A stretch of 7,938 nt of DNA from Methylococcaceae bacterium (GTDB lineage Bacteria > Pseudomonadota > Gammaproteobacteria > Methylococcales > Methylomonadaceae): the NCBI GenBank assembly GCA_947484105.1, contig CANKON010000062.1, forward strand, positions 1-7,938. Reading direction: 5' to 3'. The notes under the pieces were generated by a model, which saw only the letters and a list, made by a program, of their open reading frames with translations, was not told where the DNA came from and made no database searches. This document shows positions 1 to 6,142 of this stretch, piece after piece. Within the stretch, counting starts at the first letter, position 1. Each line of letters starts with the position of its first letter. A program made the translations under genes and the position numbers.

Positions 1-1
1 A

Positions 2-418
2 AAACAAACGGGTTTTTCGTTAATTGAGTTGATGATTGCGGTGGCGATTGTGGGAATTTTAACGAGTGTTAGTTATCCAAGTTATCAAAGTCACATTAAA
101 AAAGCAAAACGTTCTGAAGCAGAAGCGGCTCTGGTTTCGATGGCAACGGCAATGGAGCAGTGGCGCGTTGAAAATAACAATAGTTATTTAGGCGTAACTG
201 CTGGAACAGGTGCAACGGCTATTTTTACCGACAGAGTTCCAACTGATGGCAGTGGCACGCAGTCTTATACGCTAAGTATTCCTACTCTTTTAGCAAGTAG
301 TTATACATTACAAGCAGCTCCTACTACTGGTAGTACACAAGTTGGTGATGTTTGTGGTAATTTGACGTTAGATTCTACTGGTGCAAAAACTCCAACAACA
401 GCAGGTTGCTGGGATTAG
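2..418 (+). CDS. pilE: Type IV minor pilin, PilE/ComP-like (5' end outside window)
   Basis: This is a pilin-like subunit that would be made as an inner-membrane prepilin, cut and N-methylated by prepilin peptidase, and assembled into type IV pili. The frame is open from base 2 and begins KQTG then FSLIELMIAVAIVGIL, the class III signal: cleavage falls between Gly (11-13) and Phe (14-16), and Glu5 of the mature protein is present (26-28). A basic leader and the true start lie upstream of the window; a TTG at 29 is internal. The mature part is 134 residues, with the N-terminal hydrophobic helix followed by a small globular domain. Two cysteines, mature residues 114 and 132, frame a C-terminal loop of the form CGxLxLDxxG...GCW, as in PilE and ComP minor pilins. 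ComP-type members can bind DNA during uptake, but that role is not shown here. No terminator follows; the cold-shock promoter starts about 28 bases after the stop. The pilin family is certain, the exact minor-pilin name less so. Confidence 0.85.
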   Translation, partial: KQTGFSLIELMIAVAIVGILTSVSYPSYQSHIKKAKRSEAEAALVSMATAMEQWRVENNNSYLGVTAGTGATAIFTDRVPTDGSGTQSYTLSIPTLLASSYTLQAAPTTGSTQVGDVCGNLTLDSTGAKTPTTAGCWD

Positions 419-445
419 TGAAACACATTTGTCATAGAAAATTCA

Positions 446-474
446 TTGACTTATACAGAGTGCGTCTATAGAAT
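446..474 (+). promoter_or_regulatory. Sigma70-type promoter of the cold-shock gene
   Basis: A -35 box TTGACT (446-451) and a -10 box TAGAAT (469-474) are separated by exactly 17 bases. Each matches the consensus at five of six positions. Transcription would start near 481-482, giving a leader of about 143 nt before the csp start codon. It lies just after the pilin stop codon, so csp need not depend on pilin transcription. Confidence 0.65.
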
Positions 475-480
475 CGCAGT

Positions 481-624
481 CAGCTCGAAATAGATTTACC
501 GTTATGCCTTATCTTCACGAAGTTTTAGTTGTACCGCTCGTCCTGTTTAATCCATGAAGTAATCTTTAATTTCACAGCTCCACCGCCCGAAAGGGTTTTC
601 AAAATTTTTAAAAAGGCTACAACA
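481..624 (+). promoter_or_regulatory. Long 5' untranslated leader of the cold-shock mRNA
   Basis: About 143 nt separate the predicted transcription start from the csp ATG. Long structured leaders are typical of cspA-type mRNAs, where they control stability and translation with temperature. A small hairpin is visible close to the ribosome site: CCC (586-588), a GAAA tetraloop (589-592) and GGG (593-595), extendable by a G-T pair. It resembles the GCCGAAAGGC element near the end of the E. coli cspA leader. A Shine-Dalgarno sequence AAGG (613-616) sits 8 bases before the ATG. GCCTT (506-510) can pair with AAGGC (613-617), and GTTGTA (528-533) with TACAAC (618-623). I do not see a clear cold-box sequence. 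Confidence 0.5.
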
Positions 625-825
625 ATGGCAACAGGTACAGTTAAGTGGTTCAACGCTGAAAAAGGTTTCGGTTTCATTCAACAAGAAAGTGGTCCAGATG
701 TATTCGTTCACTTTCGTAACATCGCTGGATCAGGCTTCAAATCATTAGATGAAGGACAACAAGTCCAATTCACAGTGACTCAAGGTCAAAAAGGTCCACA
801 AGCTGAAGAAGTCACTGTACTTTAA
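625..825 (+). CDS. Cold-shock domain protein (CspA family)
   Basis: A 66-residue, single cold-shock-domain protein that binds single-stranded RNA and DNA in the cytoplasm, usually as an RNA chaperone that melts secondary structure. The start [10 protein letters not shown] is typical. RNP1 is KGFGFI (residues 13-18) and RNP2 is VFVHF (26-30), followed by RNI rather than the SAI of enterobacterial CspA, a pattern familiar from other gammaproteobacterial Csps. Length matches the family (65-70). The ATG at 625 is chosen because AAGG lies 8 bases upstream and the family starts here. The frame stays open upstream to a TTG at 529, but the extra 32 residues are leader RNA read in frame and resemble nothing. 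The gene has its own promoter and a strong terminator, so it is monocistronic. Whether it is cold-induced or constitutive cannot be told from the protein; the long leader favours post-transcriptional control. Confidence 0.95.
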   Translation: MATGTVKWFNAEKGFGFIQQESGPDVFVHFRNIAGSGFKSLDEGQQVQFTVTQGQKGPQAEEVTVL

Positions 826-833
826 GGCTGACT

Positions 834-871
834 AAAAAAGCCGCCGTTTCGTAAGAAGCGGCGGCTTTTTT
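834..871 (+). terminator. Strong intrinsic terminator after csp
   Basis: GCCGCCG (840-846) pairs perfectly with CGGCGGC (859-865). The stem continues inward through a T-G wobble and TTC/GAA pairs to a GTAA (GNRA) tetraloop at 851-854. Six A (834-839) and six T (866-871) flank the stem, so the structure could work in both directions. It begins 8 bases after the csp stop codon and separates csp from glyA. Confidence 0.95.
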
Positions 872-941
872 GTGTCCAAAATACAGTGAAATCGCATAAA
901 CTATGTGTTATTCAAATTTAACAATGTAAAAAGGAAAAATC

Positions 942-2195
942 ATGTTTAAAAAATCGATGACGATTGCAGCCTTCGACACCGAATTACATCAAGCTATTCA
1001 AGATGAACACAAACGTCAAGAAGATCACATTGAGTTGATTGCGTCTGAAAACTACGCCAGCCCGCGCGTTTTAGAAGCACAAGGCACACAACTCACCAAC
1101 AAATACGCCGAAGGTTATCCTGGAAAACGTTATTACGGTGGCTGTGAATTTGTCGATAAAGTTGAACAATTGGCGATTGACCGAGCAAAAGAATTATTCG
1201 GAGCCGATTATGCCAACGTGCAACCACACTCAGGTTCACAAGCAAACATGGCAGTTTTCATGGCGTTATTGCAACCGCACGATACAATTTTAGGTTTGAG
1301 TTTGGCAGATGGTGGACATTTAACACACGGTGCAAAACCAAATTTTTCGGGCAAAATTTACAATGCGATTCAATACGGTTTGAATCCTGAAACAGGTGAA
1401 ATTGATTACGACCAAGTTGAACGTTTAGCGTTAGAACACAAACCAAAAATGATTGTGGCAGGTTTTTCCGCGTACTCCAGAATTTGGGATTGGCAACGTT
1501 TCCGTGACATTGCGGACAAAGTGGGTGCCTATTTATTTGTTGATATGGCACATGTTGCGGGTTTAATCGCAGCAGGTTTATATCCAAATCCTGTGCCGAT
1601 TGCTGACGTTGTAACAAGTACCACACACAAATCATTAAGAGGTCCACGCGGCGGGATTATTTTGTGCAAAAGTAATCCTGAGCTTGAAAAGAAATTCGAC
1701 TCGAACATTTTCCCAGGCATTCAAGGGGGACCTTTGATGCACGTTATCGCCGCGAAAGCGGTGGCGTTCAAAGAAGCCTTGCAACCAGAATTCAAAATTT
1801 ATCAACAACAAGTTATCGACAATGCCCGTGCGATGGCGAAAGTCTTTATGGCACGTGGTTTTGATGTGGTTTCGGGTGGAACAGATGACCATTTAATGCT
1901 CGTTTCGTTGATTGCAAAAGGCATTACAGGTAAAGCGGCAGATGCGGCATTAGGTAAAGCGCATATCACTGTGAATAAAAATGCTGTCCCGAATGACCCA
2001 CAATCGCCATTTGTCACAAGTGGCATTCGCGTTGGTACACCAGCACCTACAACACGCGGTTTTAAAGAAGCCGAAGTCACCGACGTTGCAAATTGGATGT
2101 GTGACGTAATGGAAAATATGGAAGATGAAAGCGTGATTGCGGCAGTTCGTGAAAAAGTCGCTGCATTGTGTGCACGTTTCCCTGTTTATAGTTAA
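942..2195 (+). CDS. glyA: Serine hydroxymethyltransferase
   Basis: A cytoplasmic PLP enzyme that converts serine and tetrahydrofolate to glycine and 5,10-methylenetetrahydrofolate, the main source of one-carbon units. The 417-residue length is standard for bacterial SHMT. Visible landmarks are [10 protein letters not shown] (31-40), the [15 protein letters not shown] stretch (55-69), HSGSQAN (96-102), Asp201 and His204 in DMAH for the cofactor ring, and the Schiff-base Lys230 in [12 protein letters not shown]. The C-terminal substrate domain has [10 protein letters not shown] (359-368). The ATG at 942 has AAGGA (931-935) six bases upstream; a second in-frame ATG at 957 has no better site. The gene follows the csp terminator, so it needs its own promoter in the 70-bp gap, where I find no clear -35/-10 pair. 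The stop overlaps that of the convergent DUF4381 gene, and no terminator is visible at that junction. Nothing in the protein looks unusual. Confidence 0.98.
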   Translation: MFKKSMTIAAFDTELHQAIQDEHKRQEDHIELIASENYASPRVLEAQGTQLTNKYAEGYPGKRYYGGCEFVDKVEQLAIDRAKELFGADYANVQPHSGSQANMAVFMALLQPHDTILGLSLADGGHLTHGAKPNFSGKIYNAIQYGLNPETGEIDYDQVERLALEHKPKMIVAGFSAYSRIWDWQRFRDIADKVGAYLFVDMAHVAGLIAAGLYPNPVPIADVVTSTTHKSLRGPRGGIILCKSNPELEKKFDSNIFPGIQGGPLMHVIAAKAVAFKEALQPEFKIYQQQVIDNARAMAKVFMARGFDVVSGGTDDHLMLVSLIAKGITGKAADAALGKAHITVNKNAVPNDPQSPFVTSGIRVGTPAPTTRGFKEAEVTDVANWMCDVMENMEDESVIAAVREKVAALCARFPVYS

Positions 2196-2662
2196 GATTT
2201 TTGCGCGTTCAACCACGTTTTTGCTAAATCAAATAATGCCGTCAAATCCACATTTGGCGGCAATGTTTTTTGGTAAGGTGCATCAGCTAAACAACGACCA
2301 ATCCCATTTTTAAATGGCGCATCGTTGAGTGAACCGTCTAAATAATCTAACCAAGCTCTCCCTGTCAAACCACCAAGATTCGCTTTGGAATCCAAACTAA
2401 TCGCAACTCGTCGCAATAAACTCGATAATTCAATTACTTTTTCCAACGACGTTAGCGCGTCATTCGTTTCTAATTGTTGGAGTAATTTTCTGGCTTCTTT
2501 CACAGCTGTTTTTTGAAACAAATGCTGAATCAGCATAATCAAAAAATAACTCACAATCGGCACAAAAATAATGACCAACCACCAACCTATTGCGGGTGGA
2601 AACCAGCCAATTGCTTCGGGTAAATGAATATCTCTAATGGGTAAATCTTGCATGGGCGGCAT
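2192..2662 (-). CDS. DUF4381 family membrane protein
   Basis: A 156-residue protein with one predicted transmembrane helix (about residues 25-47) after a short N-terminal segment carrying the family signature [18 protein letters not shown] (11-28). The remainder is a probably cytoplasmic helical domain with [11 protein letters not shown] and [12 protein letters not shown], also typical of DUF4381. The family has no established biochemical role; its genes usually lie directly after a DUF58 gene in MoxR/VWA (BAT-like) clusters, as the upstream neighbour here does, 10 bp away. In such clusters VWA membrane proteins normally follow, but here the gene ends tail to tail with glyA. The start at 2662 has no strong Shine-Dalgarno sequence. 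An ATG three codons downstream (2653) would give [12 protein letters not shown] and is a fair alternative. Translation may be coupled to DUF58. Confidence 0.85.
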   Translation of the reverse strand: MPPMQDLPIRDIHLPEAIGWFPPAIGWWLVIIFVPIVSYFLIMLIQHLFQKTAVKEARKLLQQLETNDALTSLEKVIELSSLLRRVAISLDSKANLGGLTGRAWLDYLDGSLNDAPFKNGIGRCLADAPYQKTLPPNVDLTALFDLAKTWLNAQKS

Positions 2663-2672
2663 AATGAAACCG

Positions 2673-3557
2673 TTAAATTCTTAAACAAGCCAACACATCG
2701 GCTTGTGTATCGACAGGAATAAAGATCATTCCGTGTTGTTTGGCTAATTGTTGTAAATGCTGTTCTTTTTCTAAAAAACGTTGCTCATAATCCTGCGCTT
2801 GTTTTTCATTCGCGTTGATAATGAGGCTTTGATCATTTTGTATAAAACGATATTGCCCTGTTGTCGGCAATTTTTTTTCAAGTTCATCATAAATAAAAAT
2901 CAAAACCACGTCACAATGTTGCGAAAGTTTAGTGAGTTGTATTTCGGCGTGTGGTGTTAAACCTCGAAAATCGCTAATAACGTAAAGCAAACTACTCGGA
3001 CGCGCATGATGTAATAATCGATTCAAAACAGGTTCTAAACTTTCGTGTGCGGCCTGATTTAAATTTTCTTTCGGATTCACTAACGCATTCAAAAAATGCA
3101 ACACGGCTTGTTTGCCATTTTGGGGTTTTAACTCGTGACAATGTGTGTCAAAAAATAGTTGCCCGCCAATTCGATCACTGTGATGATGCGCTGCCCACGC
3201 TAATAACGCGGCTAATTTTGCAGCTAAAACGGATTTGAAAACGCCGTGTGTGGCAAATCGCATCGTGGCGCGTTGATCAACGGAAATAAAAACAGGGCGT
3301 TCGCGTTCTTCTCTGAATAATTTTATGTAAGTTTTACCCGTTCGTGCTGTGACACGCCAATCAATGCTGCGAATATCGTCACCAACTTGATACAAACGGT
3401 TTTCATCAAATTCCATTCCGCGTCCTTTAAAACGTGAAACGTAACCGCCGCTTTGTTTTGCTTTGATTTTGCTGTGATGGAGCGTTAAATCTGTGGCAGG
3501 TCGTGCTAAATCGACCAGCATTTTTAACGAAAGGGTTGTTTTTTCAAATGAGGACAT
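2673..3557 (-). CDS. DUF58 domain protein (VWA-like fold, MoxR-associated family)
   Basis: A soluble protein of 294 residues with no signal peptide or membrane helix. The DUF58 core is clear: the block GRGMEFDENRLYQVGDDIRSI (45-65) with DWRVTARTGK (66-75), then KLFREERERPVFISVDQR (79-96). DUF58 proteins have a von Willebrand A-like fold. Here the metal-site region reads DQRAT (94-98) rather than a full DxSxS, a degenerate form that is common in the subfamily. A second strand-end motif is ISDFRGL (194-200). Members are usually paired with a MoxR AAA+ ATPase and are thought to act with it on folding or assembly of partner proteins; no moxR gene is in this window. The start at 3557 has no good ribosome site. 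An ATG at 3521 has none either, so the longer form is kept. The gene is followed by DUF4381 and preceded by a 70-bp gap holding a stem-loop. Confidence 0.88.
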   Translation of the reverse strand: MSSFEKTTLSLKMLVDLARPATDLTLHHSKIKAKQSGGYVSRFKGRGMEFDENRLYQVGDDIRSIDWRVTARTGKTYIKLFREERERPVFISVDQRATMRFATHGVFKSVLAAKLAALLAWAAHHHSDRIGGQLFFDTHCHELKPQNGKQAVLHFLNALVNPKENLNQAAHESLEPVLNRLLHHARPSSLLYVISDFRGLTPHAEIQLTKLSQHCDVVLIFIYDELEKKLPTTGQYRFIQNDQSLIINANEKQAQDYEQRFLEKEQHLQQLAKQHGMIFIPVDTQADVLACLRI

Positions 3558-3586
3558 AAGCGAGTAGCCGTTTTGAACCGAGGTTT

Positions 3587-3618
3587 TGAAGAAGTTAAAA
3601 CGACGCTTAACTTCTTCA
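3587..3618 (-). other. Perfect 12-bp stem-loop between ompA and DUF58
   Basis: TGAAGAAGTTAA (3587-3598 on the plus strand) is the exact reverse complement of TTAACTTCTTCA (3607-3618), with an 8-base loop. It starts 9 bases after the ompA stop codon. Neither strand has a T run after the stem, so it is not a canonical intrinsic terminator. It could protect the 3' end of ompA mRNA, be a processing site, or partly attenuate transcription into DUF58. Confidence 0.6.
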
Positions 3619-3627
3619 GAATTGTCG

Positions 3628-4686
3628 TTAGTTACCTAACCAAATCAATTCGACGCGGCGATTGCGTGAACGACCTTCTTCAGTTGTGTTTTCAGTAATT
3701 GGGCGACTTTCACCATAACCGTGTGCCGTTAATTTGTTTGAAACGCCTTTGTGTTTCAAATAATCAGCCACTGATTGTGAACGTTTTTGCGATAAACGTT
3801 GATTATATTGGTCTGTGCCTTCGCTGCTGGTGTGACCTTGAACGTCCAAATCATTTTTTTCTGGATACGCAACCAAACTTGCGGCGACACCGTCTAAAAT
3901 CACTTTCGCGTTTGGAGTCAATTCCGCAGAATCGTATTTGAATTGCACGCCTTTGATTTCCAAACTAATTGGGCAACCTTGCACGTCAACTTTTGCGCCT
4001 GCAATCGTACCAGGGCATTGATCTAAACAATTATTCACGCCATCGTGATCATCGTCACGAGTTGAGCAATCTGGAACGGGCGTTGGACGCACAACAGGTA
4101 ATTCAATTTTTGGCTGTGGTTTTTCAGCTTTTTCGCCTAATGGAATCACAAAACCGACGTTAACTGTCATGTCGTGAAAATCTTCGCCATCGGTATGACC
4201 ATCGGCATTACTGAAATTATTGTTGTAACGGTAACGCACGTCGTTACGCAAAAAGAAACCGTCACAGATTTCATAAGTGAAACCTAAACCAGCCTCGCCG
4301 ATAAAACCAATGTGATCACCGTTTGGCGATCCAGTATTTCCAGCACCTGCGCCAATGACTGCATACGGTGAAAATTTGTCGCGGAAGAAATAGTATTGCA
4401 AATCGGCTGTGCCGCCACCCATGTTCACGTTGCCAGCATTTGGCGCAGAAATTTTGCCGTAATCTTGGTAAAAACCTTTTAATTCAACGTTGAAATGTTC
4501 GTTTAACATTTTGCCAACCGCCAAACCACCACCCCAACCATCGTTAGTGCCACGATTGCTGTCGGTTAAAACGAATGAACCGTAAGGTGCAACATACCAA
4601 CGTGTATCTACGTCATCACCTGTTTGTGCCAAAACAGGCATTGCTATCACAGCTAAAATTGCCGCTGAAAGTATTTTTTTAATCAT
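3628..4686 (-). CDS. OmpA family outer-membrane protein with TSP3-type linker
   Basis: A 352-residue outer-membrane protein expected to span the outer membrane and hold peptidoglycan. The signal peptide MIKKILSAAILAVIAMPVLA is cut after Ala20. An eight-strand-type beta-barrel domain covers about 28-184, with aromatic strand ends and closing FVIPLG. A proline-rich linker (186-206) leads to a thrombospondin type 3-like calcium motif, DDDHDGVNNCLDQCPGT (210-226), with cysteines 207, 220, 224 and 238 that may form disulfides. The OmpA_C peptidoglycan domain fills about 241-348 (FKYDSAELTP, LSQKRSQSVADYL, GYGESRP, NRRVEL). Arg302 of the diaminopimelate pair is present, but the Asp after GHT is Ser287. 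The ATG at 4686 is preferred because AAGGAG lies just upstream and the signal peptide begins there; a GTG at 4755 would add 23 residues overlapping sufT. The ribosome site is the strongest in this gene run, fitting an abundant protein. Confidence 0.93.
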   Translation of the reverse strand: MIKKILSAAILAVIAMPVLAQTGDDVDTRWYVAPYGSFVLTDSNRGTNDGWGGGLAVGKMLNEHFNVELKGFYQDYGKISAPNAGNVNMGGGTADLQYYFFRDKFSPYAVIGAGAGNTGSPNGDHIGFIGEAGLGFTYEICDGFFLRNDVRYRYNNNFSNADGHTDGEDFHDMTVNVGFVIPLGEKAEKPQPKIELPVVRPTPVPDCSTRDDDHDGVNNCLDQCPGTIAGAKVDVQGCPISLEIKGVQFKYDSAELTPNAKVILDGVAASLVAYPEKNDLDVQGHTSSEGTDQYNQRLSQKRSQSVADYLKHKGVSNKLTAHGYGESRPITENTTEEGRSRNRRVELIWLGN

Positions 4687-4700
4687 GGTAACTCCTTTTT

Positions 4701-5249
4701 TTAAAATAAACCTAATTGCACCTGTGCAACTTCTGACATCATTTCGCGTGACCACGGTGGATCCAGTACGATTTCAACATTGACGCTCGCCACACTTTCC
4801 AATGCTTTGATGCCTTTTTCAACATCGCTTTGAATTACAGGTCCCATCCCGCAACCAGGTGCGGTAAGCGTCATCATAACATGAACGTGGTAATGGTCGT
4901 TCGCAACAGGATTTACCGCGCAATCGTAAATGAGTCCTAAATCAACTACATTCACAGGAATTTCTGGATCATAAACTGTTTTCATTACCGCCCAGCAATT
5001 TTGCTCAACGGCTTGCGCGGTATTTTCACTGACTAACATTGCGGAATGATGTTCTTCTTTGCCAAGTGCGTCCGCATCTTTACCCGCAATCCGAACCAAA
5101 TGCCCGTAAGTCGTAAGCACCGTAAAATTATCACCCAACGCTTGATGCAAAGTCACTGAATCGCCAGCATTTAACTTGCCAATATGTCCATCTGGAATCG
5201 TAATAATGTCTACGTCGCGGGTTAAGGTAATGCTTTCTTTTTCTGCCAT
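4701..5249 (-). CDS. sufT: Fe-S cluster assembly protein SufT (MIP18/DUF59 family, long form)
   Basis: A cytoplasmic 182-residue protein of the long SufT type, involved in maturation of iron-sulfur proteins. The N-terminal extension (about 1-75) carries the family features ALGDNFTVLTTYGHLVRIAGKDADALG (split across 37-63). The MIP18/DUF59 domain follows: DPEIPVNVVDLGLIYD (94-109), TLTAPGCGMG (127-136) with the conserved Cys133, and the C-terminal DPPWSREMMSEVAQVQLGL (163-181). The conserved cysteine and DPE motif are intact, so it looks functional. The gene lies between an SDR gene and ompA with 14-bp gaps on both sides, so it is probably co-transcribed with them rather than with a suf operon, none of which is visible. 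The start at 5249 is preceded by an AT-rich stretch without a recognisable Shine-Dalgarno sequence, so translation may be coupled to the SDR or initiate weakly. The related PaaD/MIP18 proteins lack this N-terminal extension. Confidence 0.92.
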   Translation of the reverse strand: MAEKESITLTRDVDIITIPDGHIGKLNAGDSVTLHQALGDNFTVLTTYGHLVRIAGKDADALGKEEHHSAMLVSENTAQAVEQNCWAVMKTVYDPEIPVNVVDLGLIYDCAVNPVANDHYHVHVMMTLTAPGCGMGPVIQSDVEKGIKALESVASVNVEIVLDPPWSREMMSEVAQVQLGLF

Positions 5250-5263
5250 GATTATATTAAAAG

Positions 5264-5992
5264 TTAGATTTTGAAATTATGAGTATCAATGAGTTGCCCC
5301 GTTATGCCCAAACTGTCGTCGCTAAATAAATATTCGTAAATGGGTGCAAGCGAAGTCATTGCGGGAAGTTTCGTTTTGTCTTCGGCTGGATATGCCCGTT
5401 TTCGCAATGGAGAATCGACAGGGCAGGGAACCAGCGTGTTGACGCGAATCTTTTTGCCGCCTTCAAGTTCTTGCGCTAAAACGTGTGCAAATCCTTCCAT
5501 TGCGACTTTTGAAACACCGTAAGCCCCAGAATACGCTGGAGCTAAACGCGCTGACGAATCAGACGTGAAAACGATTGAAGCATTTTTGGCTTTTTGCAAA
5601 ACAGGTAACAAAACGCGGGTTAATAAAAATGGCGCGTTTAAATTTACGTTTAACGTGTGACCCCATTCTTTTGTGCCGTGTTGAATTAACGGTGTGAACG
5701 AACTGAATTCCACTGCCGAATGTAGCAAGCCGTGTAATTCGCCGTATTTTTCATCAATACGTTGGGCAAGTTCAGCATAATCATTTTCGTTTGCACCTGC
5801 TAAATCGAACGGATACATAATCGGTTCAACGCCACCTTCGGCTAAAATTCTGTCGTAAATAGCTTCAAGTTTGGGTAAATTTTTATCAAGTAAAATGATT
5901 TGTGCGCCTGCTTTTGCAAGTGTCAAGGCAGCGGTTGAACCCAGACCGCCCGCTGCCCCCGTGATTAAAATAACGTGATTTTTTAGCGACAT
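5264..5992 (-). CDS. Short-chain dehydrogenase/reductase, YciK-like
   Basis: A 242-residue cytoplasmic SDR with a Rossmann fold. The cofactor motif TGAAGGLG (11-18) matches TGxxxGxG, and Asp36 in LLDKN at the end of the second strand tends to favour NAD, though YciK relatives vary. The YxxxK pair is Tyr158-Lys162 in YGVSK, and Asn117/Asn119 lie in NVNLNAP. The C-terminal pattern, with PLRKRAYPAEDKTKLPA and a DDS...TG(Q/M) ending, resembles E. coli YciK, whose physiological substrate is not known. Departures from the norm: the usual NAG is HSAV (91-94), the residue 13 before the catalytic Tyr is Asp145 with Ser144 and Ser146 beside it, and the PG after the sixth strand is PC (189-190). It may therefore be a divergent paralogue. 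No ribosome site is obvious before the ATG at 5992. It heads the run SDR-sufT-ompA. Confidence 0.85.
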   Translation of the reverse strand: MSLKNHVILITGAAGGLGSTAALTLAKAGAQIILLDKNLPKLEAIYDRILAEGGVEPIMYPFDLAGANENDYAELAQRIDEKYGELHGLLHSAVEFSSFTPLIQHGTKEWGHTLNVNLNAPFLLTRVLLPVLQKAKNASIVFTSDSSARLAPAYSGAYGVSKVAMEGFAHVLAQELEGGKKIRVNTLVPCPVDSPLRKRAYPAEDKTKLPAMTSLAPIYEYLFSDDSLGITGQLIDTHNFKI

Positions 5993-6010
5993 AATGCGTT
6001 TTTCTAATGA

Positions 6011-6026
6011 ATAGGAAAGTGCCTAT
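6011..6026. promoter_or_regulatory. Inverted repeat in the SDR/yraN divergent region
   Basis: ATAGG (6011-6015) and CCTAT (6022-6026) form a 5-bp inverted repeat around a 6-base centre, 19 to 34 bases before the SDR start. On the minus strand a weak -10-like TATAGG (6027-6022) overlaps one arm, so it could be an operator at the SDR promoter. No good -35 box goes with it. The repeat is short enough to be chance. Confidence 0.22.
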
Positions 6027-6096
6027 AGTTTAGCGCATTAGTAGGTTATTCGTCATGCAACATCAGAAATTAAACTCAACTATGCAGCCATAAAAT

Positions 6097-6102
6097 TATG
6101 AT
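6097..6102 (+). promoter_or_regulatory. Possible -10 box for the YraN-family gene
   Basis: TATGAT matches the -10 consensus at five of six positions and lies 41 bases before the GTG start, within an AT-rich stretch. No convincing -35 box is found at 16-18 bases upstream, so the assignment is weak. Confidence 0.3.
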
Positions 6103-6142
6103 TTAATGAGAAACAACAATTGGACAATTTAAAGGCTATCGA

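Noticed and set aside
29..418. Pilin start at TTG 29
   Set aside because: It would begin after the prepilin cleavage site and remove Glu5; the frame is open to the window edge and carries the class III signal before this point.
504..557. 17-codon ORF in the csp leader ([10 protein letters not shown]...)
   Set aside because: No Shine-Dalgarno sequence and no recognisable peptide; short open frames of this size are common by chance, so it is not listed as a gene.
529..624. N-terminal extension of the cold-shock protein from a TTG at 529
   Set aside because: The added 32 residues are untypical of any Csp, have no ribosome site, and lie within the predicted mRNA leader; the ATG at 625 has a proper Shine-Dalgarno sequence and starts the family-typical MATGTVKWF.
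872..941. Promoter search in the csp-glyA gap
   Set aside because: CATAAA (895-900) with TGTGTC (872-877) has a 17-base spacer, but the -35 match is too poor to claim.
1258..2216. Several open frames on the minus strand across glyA
   Set aside because: They are antisense to a fully conserved SHMT, mutually overlapping, and show no protein-family features.
3047..3238. Small plus-strand open frames across DUF58 and ompA (also 3699-3941 and 3969-4163)
   Set aside because: They lie antisense to well-conserved proteins, lack ribosome sites and have no recognisable features.
4716..4729. Palindrome TTGCAC-CT-GTGCAA at the 3' end of sufT
   Set aside because: It lies in codons for the conserved AQVQLG end of SufT, so coding constraint explains much of it, and a transcription start there would leave almost no leader for ompA.
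4687..4755. Longer OmpA frame from a GTG at 4755
   Set aside because: It would overlap sufT by 55 bp and put 23 polar residues before a perfect signal peptide; the ATG at 4686 has AAGGAG just upstream.
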